DNA of 7,378 nucleotides from Coriobacteriales bacterium (GTDB taxonomy: Bacteria > Actinomycetota > Coriobacteriia > Coriobacteriales > UBA8131): the NCBI GenBank assembly GCA_031276475.1, contig JAISMZ010000184.1, positions 1 to 7,378 of the forward strand, read 5' to 3'. Below, one piece after another: positions 1 to 6,951 of the stretch; position 1 is the stretch's first letter; every line of letters begins with the position of its first letter. Below the pieces are notes generated by a model. The model worked only from the letters and a program-made list of their open reading frames with translations. It did no database searches and was not told the origin of the DNA. A program made the position numbers and the translations under genes.

Positions 1-1
1 G

Positions 2-2752
2 GCGCCTTGCCCTGGGGCAGCGGCCTCTGGACGAGCAGAGCAAGCTCTGCTCCATCCGGCCTCCGAGGACCGGTCGGTTGCTGCGGCGGTGGATGCCCCA
101 GCGCCGCCGATCGTCTCCACAATCCTCTCTGCCCAGGCGTTGGCCGAGCTTGCGCCGCAGCATACCACGGCTCGTTGCAAGCGCTGCTCGAACAACTGTT
201 TGTTAACCATTAATAACTTTGGTCGCGATGAGGTGACGGGGCGGGCGCGGCGCTTTATTACGGGCAATCGTTGCGAGAAGGGCGCCGGCACCGAGAGCGC
301 AAACACCGACCTGCCCAACCTCTTTGCCTATAAGTCGCGGCGGCTCTTTGAGGGCGACGAGCTCAACCCCTACGTCCCGCTTCGCCCCGAGGAGGCCAGC
401 CGCCCCACCGTTGGGCTGCCGCGCGTCTTAAATATGTACGAAAACTATCCATTTTGGTACACCTTCTTTAAGGAACTGGGCTTTGCAACCGTGCTCAGCG
501 ACCCTTCCACCAAGGCGACCTACGAGCGCGGCATCGAGAGCATGCCTTCAGAAAGTGTCTGCTACCCCGGCAAGCTGGCGCACGGCCACATCATCGACCT
601 GCTGACGGGCCGGGTGGCGGGCTGCACGGACGACACCCGGCCCGTCAACACAGTCCCGGACATCATCTTCATGCCCTGCATCCGCCATGAGCGGCAGGAG
701 GACCCTGGCGCCCCCAACCATTTCAACTGCCCGGTGGTGGTCAGCTATCCCGAGGTGATCAAGCTCAACGTGGAGGAATTGGCCACATCCCCGGTCGCCT
801 TCCTCAATCCCTTTTTGCCCTACGACAACCCCACGCGACTCTCGCAGCGGCTCCATGAAGAGCTGGGTCGTTACTATTTGGAGAACCCCGCTGCCAAGGG
901 CGTCGCGCCCACCCTGGCGGAGGTTAAGGCAGCCGTGACTGTGGCCTGGGCCGAGGACGAGCGCTTTAAGGCCGACGTCCGTCGCGCTGGCGAGGAGACG
1001 CTGGCCTGGATGGAGCAGACCGGCACGCGCGGCATCGTCTTGGCCGGGCGCCCCTATCACCTCGACCCGGAGATCAACCACGCCATCCCTGAGCTGCTGG
1101 CGTCTTTTGGCCTGGCCGTGCTGACCGAGGACAGCGTCTCGCATATCGTCAAGCCGGAGCGGCCACTGCGCGTTGTGGACCAGTGGATGTACCACTCGCG
1201 TCTTTATGCCGCCGCCAAACTCTGCACTCTGCGCCGCGACCTCGACCTGATTCAGCTGAACAGCTTTGGTTGCGGCTTGGACGCCATCGCCACCGACCAG
1301 GTGCAGGAGATCCTCGAGCCGGCCGGCAGAATTTATACCGTTTTGAAGATAGACGAGGTGAGCAACCTCGGTGCCGCCCGCATTCGCATTCGCTCCCTGC
1401 TGGCTGCCCTCAACGAGCAGGAGCAGGCCGCATCCGCTCTTGCGCCTTCACTACCCACCGCATCGCAGCCGGCCGTCCTCTCCACGGCATTTGACAAGCC
1501 GAGCTTCACCGAGCAGATGAAGGCCGACGGCTACACCATTTTGGCCCCCCAGATGGCACCCTACCATTTTGAGCTGCTGGCGGCGGTCTTTGAGCAGGCG
1601 GGCTACAACGCCGAGCTTTTGCCCTCGGTGGACCAGGGCGCGGTGGAGGCCGGGCTGAAGTACGCCAATAACGACGTCTGCTACCCGTCCATTTTGGTTA
1701 CCGGGCAGATCATGGAGGCCATCAACTCCGGTCGCTACGACCTTAACAAGACGGCGGTGGTGATCACCCAGACCGGCGGCGGCTGCAGGGCCACTAACTA
1801 TATCGGGCTGATTCGCAAGGCGTTGCGCGAGGCGGGTGCGCCCCAGGTGCCGGTCATCGGACTCAGCTTTCATCGCCTCGGCGAGGTCAACCCGGGCTTT
1901 ACCATCACGCCGGAGATGCTCCGCCGGGCAATATTTGCTTTCTTCTATGGCGATTTACTGATGCAGTGCCTCTACCGCACACGGCCCTACGAGGCCGAGC
2001 CAGGCAGCGCCGACCGCCTGTTTGAGAGCTGGATGGCGCGCTGCAAGGCGAGCCTGCTGGGCAAAGCCAGCTGGCGCGAATACAAGCGCAACGCCCGCGA
2101 TATCGTGCGCGACTTTGATACGTTACCGCTGGTAAACGACAGGTTAAAGCCGCGGGTCGGCGTCGTTGGCGAGATCCTCGTCAAGTTTCATCCCACGGCC
2201 AACAACGGCATCGTCGACATCATCGAGCAGGAAGGCTGCGAGTGCGTCGTGCCGGGCCTGACCGAGTTTTTCCTCTTTGGCATCTCCGGCGGCATTTGGC
2301 AGCACCGCGAGCTGACCAAGACCTGGAAGTCCGAGATCGGCAGCCGGGCCGCCATTGCGCTCCTGGACTTTGTGCGCCGCCCGATTCGCAGGGCGCTGCG
2401 CGATTCCCAGCGCTTTGAGCCGCCCACCACCATCTATCAGCTGGCCGATTTTGCCCGTCCCGTGCTGTCGCTTTGCAACTCGATGGGCGAGGGTTGGCTG
2501 CTGACCGCCGAGATGCTCGAACTCATCCACAGCGGAACCCCCAACATCGTCTGCACCCAGCCCTTTGCCTGCCTGCCCAACCACGTCACCGGCAAGGGCG
2601 TGATAAAGGAGTTGCGCCGCCTCAACCCGCTGAGCAACATCGTCGCCGTAGACTACGACCCCGGCGCCTCCGAGGTCAACCAGCTAAACCGGATTAAACT
2701 GATGATCGCCGTGGCCAAAACCAATTTTGCGGCCCCTCAAGCTGTGGAGTAG
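2..2752 (+). CDS. Acyl-CoA dehydratase activase-related protein, C-terminal 916 residues (5' end outside window)
   Basis: The frame is open from the window edge to a TAG stop at 2750-2752, so the gene starts upstream; the in-frame GTG at 89 is only an internal codon. The visible part resembles the giant proteins (roughly 1,400-1,500 residues in this family) that join BadF/BcrA-type ATPase activase domains to a DUF2229 region and a 2-hydroxyacyl-CoA dehydratase (HgdB-like) region. Visible residues 1-55 are an Ala/Pro-rich linker. A CKRCSNNC cluster with a later NRCEKG cysteine (C59, C62, C66, C91) probably binds an Fe-S cluster. DUF2229 follows at about 135-360, with ESVCYPGK. Then come GRPYH (about 349), NSFGCGLDA (about 420), NNDVCYPS (about 556-563) and QTGGGCRATN (about 590). 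The C-terminus has GEILVKFHP and YDPGASEVNQLNRIK. Characterised relatives use ATP-driven one-electron reduction to dehydrate 2-hydroxyacyl-CoAs in anaerobic amino acid fermentation. The substrate of these giant fusions is not established, so no symbol is given. It is cytosolic and seems unrelated to the downstream cassette. Confidence 0.9.
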   Translation, partial: APCPGAAASGRAEQALLHPASEDRSVAAAVDAPAPPIVSTILSAQALAELAPQHTTARCKRCSNNCLLTINNFGRDEVTGRARRFITGNRCEKGAGTESANTDLPNLFAYKSRRLFEGDELNPYVPLRPEEASRPTVGLPRVLNMYENYPFWYTFFKELGFATVLSDPSTKATYERGIESMPSESVCYPGKLAHGHIIDLLTGRVAGCTDDTRPVNTVPDIIFMPCIRHERQEDPGAPNHFNCPVVVSYPEVIKLNVEELATSPVAFLNPFLPYDNPTRLSQRLHEELGRYYLENPAAKGVAPTLAEVKAAVTVAWAEDERFKADVRRAGEETLAWMEQTGTRGIVLAGRPYHLDPEINHAIPELLASFGLAVLTEDSVSHIVKPERPLRVVDQWMYHSRLYAAAKLCTLRRDLDLIQLNSFGCGLDAIATDQVQEILEPAGRIYTVLKIDEVSNLGAARIRIRSLLAALNEQEQAASALAPSLPTASQPAVLSTAFDKPSFTEQMKADGYTILAPQMAPYHFELLAAVFEQAGYNAELLPSVDQGAVEAGLKYANNDVCYPSILVTGQIMEAINSGRYDLNKTAVVITQTGGGCRATNYIGLIRKALREAGAPQVPVIGLSFHRLGEVNPGFTITPEMLRRAIFAFFYGDLLMQCLYRTRPYEAEPGSADRLFESWMARCKASLLGKASWREYKRNARDIVRDFDTLPLVNDRLKPRVGVVGEILVKFHPTANNGIVDIIEQEGCECVVPGLTEFFLFGISGGIWQHRELTKTWKSEIGSRAAIALLDFVRRPIRRALRDSQRFEPPTTIYQLADFARPVLSLCNSMGEGWLLTAEMLELIHSGTPNIVCTQPFACLPNHVTGKGVIKELRRLNPLSNIVAVDYDPGASEVNQLNRIKLMIAVAKTNFAAPQAVE

Positions 2753-2754
2753 GA

Positions 2755-2776
2755 CGGCGAAAGCCCCGCATCGCCG
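2755..2776 (+). terminator. Weak hairpin after the dehydratase-activase stop codon, possible terminator
   Basis: CGGCGA (2755-2760) pairs perfectly with TCGCCG (2771-2776) around a 10-base loop, starting three bases after the stop codon. No T-run follows, so it is not a convincing intrinsic terminator. It may only protect the 3' end or assist Rho-dependent termination. Confidence 0.25.
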
Positions 2777-2785
2777 CAATTCGAG

Positions 2786-2815
2786 GGTGCCTCCCCCTGC
2801 GGCCGCAGCCCCCAC
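2786..2815. repeat. Intergenic direct repeat, copy 1, with 12-bp palindrome
   Basis: A 30-bp unit begins GGTGCC and ends CCCAC, around the perfect palindrome CTGCGGCCGCAG (2797-2808). A second copy lies 62 bp downstream (2848-2876). The two differ by one inserted T and two C/T substitutions. Its role is unknown: it could be a dispersed intergenic repeat family, a protein-binding site, or part of a transcript-end structure. Confidence 0.6.
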
Positions 2816-2847
2816 GACTCTGGCGGCTCTGGGAACGCTCCCGCAAA

Positions 2848-2876
2848 GGTGCCCCCCCTGCGGTCGCAGCTCCCAC
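2848..2876. repeat. Intergenic direct repeat, copy 2, with near-palindrome
   Basis: This 29-bp unit matches copy 1 (2786-2815) at 27 of 29 aligned positions plus one single-base gap. Its centre, CTGCGGTCGCAG (2858-2869), is the same palindrome with one base changed. A run of seven C lies at 2852-2858. Between the copies, GGGA-ACGC-TCCC (2831-2842) can form a small hairpin. Confidence 0.6.
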
Positions 2877-2924
2877 ATCTTGCCAGGCCGCGCACACGTC
2901 ACGCGAAGGCGACAGCCGTTCTCC

Positions 2925-2982
2925 AAAAAAAACCAGAAAATTTACAGAAACTCAACACATTGTTGCCAAAAGGTGCTAGAAT
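2925..2982 (+). promoter_or_regulatory. Candidate promoter of the surface-protein cassette
   Basis: In otherwise GC-rich DNA, 2925-2960 is strikingly A-rich and starts with eight A (2925-2932), resembling an UP element. An extended -10, TGCTAGAAT, lies at 2974-2982 (hexamer TAGAAT at 2977). The best -35 is a poor TCAACA at 2952-2957 with a 19-base spacer, so the extended -10 and A-tract would carry most of the recognition. Transcription would start near 2989 and leave a leader of about 190 nt before the ATG at 3182. No other promoter as good is visible in this gap. The call is by eye only. Confidence 0.4.
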
Positions 2983-2988
2983 GGGCAT

Positions 2989-3181
2989 CGGCTCGATTTT
3001 GTAACGCCACGGTTTTGTGCGTTTGTCACGTCTGAGGCCGTTGAGCGACACAGCGGGGCATCGGTTTGTTTGACCACATCAACTGGCTCCGGCGGGCACG
3101 TTGTAATAACGGCGTGGTCGCGTCGGTGCGATACAAGAATGTGGTCTTGGCATGGGACTGCTTAAGGATTGGAGAACGCAT
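2989..3181 (+). promoter_or_regulatory. Long 5' leader of the cassette with possible alternative pairings; no known riboswitch recognised
   Basis: This stretch between the candidate promoter and the start codon has no credible gene. GACCACAT (3072-3079) can pair perfectly with ATGTGGTC (3139-3146), but its GACCAC part can instead pair with GTGGTC at 3114-3119. The two pairings are mutually exclusive. A small hairpin, TCGCG-TCGG-TGCGA (3118-3131), lies inside the longer pairing and competes with the shorter one. Another lies at 3004-3022, ACGC(C)AC pairing with GTGCGT around GGTTTT. GGGCATCGG occurs twice (2983-2991 and 3056-3064). I do not recognise a cyclic-di-GMP or other named riboswitch consensus. 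Short pairings of this kind also arise by chance. Confidence 0.25.
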
Positions 3182-3184
3182 ATG
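3171..3184 (+). promoter_or_regulatory. Ribosome binding site that sets the surface-protein start
   Basis: GGAG at 3171-3174 lies seven bases before the ATG at 3182. The in-frame ATG at 3152, ten codons upstream, has no comparable Shine-Dalgarno sequence, so the 3182 start is preferred. It gives a 41-residue signal peptide. Confidence 0.7.
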
Positions 3185-6100
3185 AAGCACGGTAAGAACA
3201 ACACGGCACAGCAGCACCCCGTTTTCCTCCACGTGCGTCGCTTTTTGCTGACGCTCCTGTCTGCCCTGCTTGTCTTTGCGCTTGCGCCCGCGACGGCGTT
3301 TGCTGGGACAACTGAAGGCGGGGGGGGGGGGGGCGTCTGCGCAATCTCCTGACCGTGACCGTCAGGAAGGCGATGTAGACAGCGAGGCGCCCGGCGACGC
3401 GGTTGCCACTTCGGGGGAAGGGGGCGGCGACGGCTCGGCAGGCAACGATTTTGGGGCTACGCAGCGACGCGACGATCCTGCGGCGGCAAATACCTCCGAG
3501 AACAATCCTCAAAGCGACAACAACGACTCCAGCGAGAATGCGGCTGGCGCAGCGCCGGATAGCCCGCAAAGCCCGCAGCCGGCAGGTTTTGAGGCGCCAC
3601 CGGCTTTTCAGACAGCGGCCCTGAATCCCGCCGCCGCCGCGCTGAGCCCTCTGGCAGACCCTCTGCCGCCGGCTTCCTACCGGGTAGTCTATTGGGTGGA
3701 GAAGCCCGGGCTCGGCCATGATCCCCAGCCAGGCACTCTTGCCGACTACAGCTATGGCCATGCGGAGACCAAGACGGGAACAACCGACGAGACGGTTAGC
3801 GTCACGACCCTCCCCGAGTACTCGCCGTTCGGAATAGACGACCCCATTCGTTATGCCGAGCTGCAAAGAGGCGACTCCGCAACGATAGAAGAAGACGGCA
3901 GCACCGTCCTTAACGTCTACTGCAAGCTAAAGAGCTATACCGTGACTTTCGACCTTGCTAAAGAGGGTCTTTATTTTAGGCTTCCTGGCGAAACAGGGAC
4001 TGCTTACGGGCAGGGGCAGAACGCCGGCAACTACCAGATAACGGTGAAGTACGGCCAAGACGTGAGCGAGATTTGGCCGTCCTCAACCATTGCGTATTTC
4101 CCAGACTGGTCGGAGTTGAACAGCGTCAGCTCCGATAACGGGGCGCAAAGCTCGTACAACGGGTGGGCTTCTGATGCGGATAACGACACAACTTCCTTTA
4201 TCCGCACACATATCTACACTATGACGGGCGCCTATATGCCCAAGGATCCAAGTGTTTCTGAGTACACGTATACGAGGGGTACTGGAAAGACCAATCTCGC
4301 CTACGGCATTATCCACGCGCGTTTTTACGTGGAGACGTTGCCGGGCGAGGATACAACAGGCAAAACCACTCTGACATGGAATAACAAGACCTATGTGCTG
4401 ATGCCGGAGTATAGCCAGGACGGCGTGCAGGTTGTTTTCAGTAACGAGATATGGATACCTGGCCTGAAGCCCGAGCCGGACATCACGGCCTACTATGACA
4501 ACGGCAGTGTGGCAAAAGGCTTTCAGGGCGTGCTTTGGAGTCAGACTGATGATACAGCATCTGTCTCCACTGTGAGAAGCAATAATCCGTGGTGGGAACA
4601 CCTCCTCTTCACCTACGACAGCTTCAAGTTTACCTACGACACACAGGGCTTTGGCACGGCTCCTACAGTCGCATCCCCCGTCAAATACAAATCATCACTC
4701 AACGGGCTTGCGCGCGCCACGCCCCTTACCGCCCCCACTGCCGCCCCCGCCGGCTACCAGTTTGCAGGCTGGTACACCGACGCGGCCTGCACAACGCCCT
4801 TCATCTTCAGCAGCACAATGCCTGCACACAACGTGACGGTCTTTGCCAAATGGGACAAGCCCGCCGTCAGCGCGGCATCACAGAACATCGTCGTGTACAA
4901 AGGCATCCCGCAAACGCTGACCCTTACCGCCTCCGTCCCCAACGGCCAGCAACTGTCCGGCGTGGTACCGGAGGTTTCCATCAACAACGTTTCGCTCTCA
5001 TCCGCACCTTTTGCGGTTGATGTGGTTGTTGAGGGAGGCGGCCAGACAAGCTACATCCCTCTAACAGAGTGGGCAAGCGGTGGTTTTCTGTTAAGCAGCG
5101 CCCCGCTGAAGCTGCGCGTAACAGCCCTTCAGAGCGCGACTCCGGCTCATTACCCCTACACGATCAGGCTCAAATCCGGAGGCAGTTTAATCGCAAAATG
5201 TGGAGGCACCATCACCGTACCGGGCCTGAGCCTCTCTACTCCAAACGAAACAATCGTCGCTGGTGCGTCAAAGACCCTCAGCGTTGGCGCAAGTGCAGCA
5301 CCGGCGCCGGTAGAGATTGAAGGAGCGACGATTGGGATTACCGGAGCGGCAACAACCGCGCTCACCGCTACGGTCAACGGGCAGCCGCTCTCGGCGTGGT
5401 TGGATTATGCCAACAGCGGCGGCCTCAAGCTAACAGGGAGTCTTACCATTCCCTTAACGCTGAGCGTGCCTGCCGGCACTCCCGTGGGCAACTACAGCTA
5501 CACGGTCAGCGTGTACAAGGCGGGCGTTACGCTTGCCCAGAGTACAGGGATTATTGCGGTCAGCGCGCTTCCTCCCGCAGCGCCACCCGGGTCAGCCACC
5601 CCGGGCACTTCTTCGCCACCGCCAGCCGCCGCCACACCAATCGCACCAGACGCTCCAAGTGCACCAGGCGCTTCAGTCGCTCCCCTGGCAACAACGGCGA
5701 CGACCCCTGCGCCTGCGGCAGCTGCGGCGATTGGCCAGCCTGCGGCGCCAGACGCTGGCGAGACCACCACTATCAGGAATGTCCCAACGCCGCTGGCAGC
5801 CGCCTCACCACAGACGACGGATGACGAGGAGCTCGAGACAATCGCCGACGCGCAGACCCCGCTGGCTGCGATTGAATCCGCCGGACAATGGTCCGTGCTC
5901 AACCTCTTGCTGGGTGCCGCAGCCGCGCTGTTCGCGCTGGTGTTTGTCATTCGCCTTCTTTCAGGGCGACGTCGCGACGAGGAACGCAGTGGTGCGGCTG
6001 CAACGAGCGCCGCCGGCCTTGTTTGGGGCGGAGCGGTTGTTGTCTTGGGCCTCGCGGCCATCGTCGCATTCTTGCTTACCGAGGATCTGACGCTGCCGCT

Positions 6101-6248
6101 GTCCCTTGCTGATGCCTGGAGCCCCCTGATGGCGGCATTCATCGCGGCCCAGCTTGTGCTTGCGGTTGTGTTCTGGCGGCTACGCAAGCCTGCCAGTCAG
6201 ACAGCCGGACAACCGGGACAAAAAGCCTCCTTTGCAACGCAGGGCTAG
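3182..6248 (+). CDS. Secreted, membrane-anchored surface protein with Flg_new repeat, frameshifted at a poly-G tract (probable phase-variable adhesin, OFF as read)
   Basis: From the ATG at 3182 a signal peptide is read: a long basic n-region with HVRR, a hydrophobic core, and a likely cut after ATAFA (residue 41). The frame then enters 14 G (3320-3333) and stops at 3350-3352, giving a 56-residue product. With 13 G (or 10, or 16) the signal peptide joins the long downstream frame ending at 6248, giving 1021 residues. In that numbering: 42-164 is an acidic, Asn/Ser/Pro/Ala-rich linker; from 165 comes a YRVVYW module ending in DGSTVLNVY, known from gut surface proteins; 483-557 is a Listeria-Bacteroides (Flg_new) repeat with AGWYTD and FAKWD; 568-795 holds two related Ig-like beta modules; 796-868 is a Pro/Ala/Thr stalk. 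Two TPLAA motifs (869, 892) precede three membrane segments (about 903-926, 946-967, 982-1001). There is no LPXTG motif. The downstream frame also has a TTG at 3270, but that start would remove the signal peptide and lacks support. Likely role: adhesion or surface display; the ligand is unknown. It is first in a cassette with the signal peptidase. Confidence 0.8.
3320..3333 (+). repeat. Homopolymeric G(14) tract, candidate phase-variation switch
   Basis: Fourteen consecutive G lie five codons after the predicted signal peptidase cut site. Upstream coding is in the frame of position 3182; downstream coding is in the frame that reaches 6248. The offset needs loss of one G or gain of two to be corrected. 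Either way the tract encodes only a glycine run (TEGGGGG), which tolerates length changes. Long poly-G tracts inside surface-protein genes mutate by slipped-strand mispairing in Campylobacter and Neisseria. An error in tract length is the main alternative. Confidence 0.9.
4884..5567 (+). repeat. Tandem pair of related Ig-like protein modules inside the surface protein
   Basis: Two modules of about 115 residues (about 4884-5217 and 5220-5567) share an order of landmarks: GIPQTLTLTAS matches GASKTLSVGAS, WASGGFLLSSAPLKLRV matches YANSGGLKLTGSLTIPLTL, and HYPYTIRLKSGG matches NYSYTVSVYKAG, each closing with GxITV or GIIAV. This suggests an old duplication of a beta-sandwich domain. DNA identity between the copies is low. 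I cannot name the domain family. Confidence 0.55.
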
Positions 6249-6259
6249 AGACGAAAGCG

Positions 6260-6931
6260 GTGGGGGCAGTGCGCAAGATGAGAAGCGGGGAACAGGCACA
6301 ACCGCTGCAGAGGCTCACAGGAGCCCGCGCGGCGGTTGTGCGCGCCTGCAATATTTCCTCCATGGGCATACTCAGCCTGATCGCCGTGGTTGCTGCGGGC
6401 CTGCTCGTGGCCCAGATGCTGGGAATCAAGCCGATGGCGGTTCTCAGCGGCAGCATGGAGCCAACCTACGCCACGGGCAGCGTCGTGTTTGTAGACACCA
6501 ATGCCGACGCTGCCGCGGTGGCGGTTGGCGACACCATCACCTATTCTTTGGGCGAGAGCAACACGGTTGTAACGCACCGGGTTATTGCAATAAACCAGGA
6601 CGAGCAGCTGTTCATCACCAAGGGCGACGCCAATGAGGACGAGGACGGCCCCGTGCCCTTTAGCAGGTTTGTTGGTAGAACGGCCGGCTTTTACCTCCCC
6701 TGGGTGGGCAGTGCTCTGCTGATGGTGGGTACAACGCAAGGCATAGCGGTCGCGCTGTTTGTCCTGGCGTTCATCATCATCTTGTTGATGCTTCCTCTGA
6801 TACTTACCCCAGCAAAGCCTGCTGAGGCGGCAGAAGGGCCGCAACCGGCGACGGCGACGGCTGCAAAAGGCCGGCGCAGGGGCGGGGCTGGCGGGGCACA
6901 CTTTCGTGCGAAAGAACGGGAGGTTCAATAA
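6260..6931 (+). CDS. sipW: SipW-type signal peptidase I
   Basis: This 223-residue membrane protease removes signal peptides on the outer face of the membrane. It belongs to the archaeal/ER-like SipW group rather than the Ser/Lys LepB group. A cytoplasmic N-terminus leads to membrane segment 1 (about 34-55). The catalytic serine is in SGSMEP (S65), followed by GDTITY (90-95). VVTHRV carries the histidine (H106) that replaces lysine as general base in this group, and KGDANEDED (121-129) supplies the conserved Gly-Asp-Ala-Asn block. A second membrane segment lies at about 160-182. The Lys/Arg/Gly/Ala-rich tail (KGRRRGG) is probably cytoplasmic. The GTG at 6260 is 11 bases after the upstream stop with a weak ribosome site; the in-frame ATG at 6278 has G-rich sequence upstream and is a fair alternative. 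SipW enzymes usually serve dedicated neighbouring substrates such as TasA-like fibre proteins, which fits the next gene. Co-transcription with both neighbours is likely. The symbol is by family resemblance to Bacillus. Confidence 0.88.
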   Translation: MGAVRKMRSGEQAQPLQRLTGARAAVVRACNISSMGILSLIAVVAAGLLVAQMLGIKPMAVLSGSMEPTYATGSVVFVDTNADAAAVAVGDTITYSLGESNTVVTHRVIAINQDEQLFITKGDANEDEDGPVPFSRFVGRTAGFYLPWVGSALLMVGTTQGIAVALFVLAFIIILLMLPLILTPAKPAEAAEGPQPATATAAKGRRRGGAGGAHFRAKEREVQ

Positions 6932-6951
6932 TCTCTCCGTTCACTAACAAA

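Noticed and set aside
548..1195. 215-residue minus-strand open frame
   Set aside because: It lies wholly opposite the well-supported dehydratase-activase gene and its translation shows no recognisable domain; such frames are expected in GC-rich DNA.
89..2752. GTG at 89 as the true start of the dehydratase-activase gene
   Set aside because: The same frame is open back to base 2 with fitting codon use, and the family has a large N-terminal ATPase part, so the gene is cut by the window edge.
2727..3035. 102-residue plus-strand open frame across the intergenic gap
   Set aside because: It starts inside the previous gene and reads through the direct repeats and candidate promoter; the translation is Arg/Pro-rich without any domain.
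2989..3181. Cyclic-di-GMP or other known riboswitch upstream of the adhesin
   Set aside because: I looked for the conserved cores and did not find them; only short generic pairings are visible.
3026..3232. Small open frame on the minus strand in the leader region
   Set aside because: It overlaps the ribosome site and start of the surface protein, and shows no family features.
5498..6187. 229-residue minus-strand open frame
   Set aside because: A low-complexity Ala/Ser/Arg translation opposite the Pro/Ala stalk and anchor of the surface protein; an artefact of GC-rich complementary codons.
3270..6248. A 992-residue protein starting at TTG 3270
   Set aside because: It would begin inside the signal peptide region in the wrong frame with an Arg/Leu-rich start and no ribosome site, whereas an intact signal peptide with a good ribosome site begins at 3182 in the other frame.
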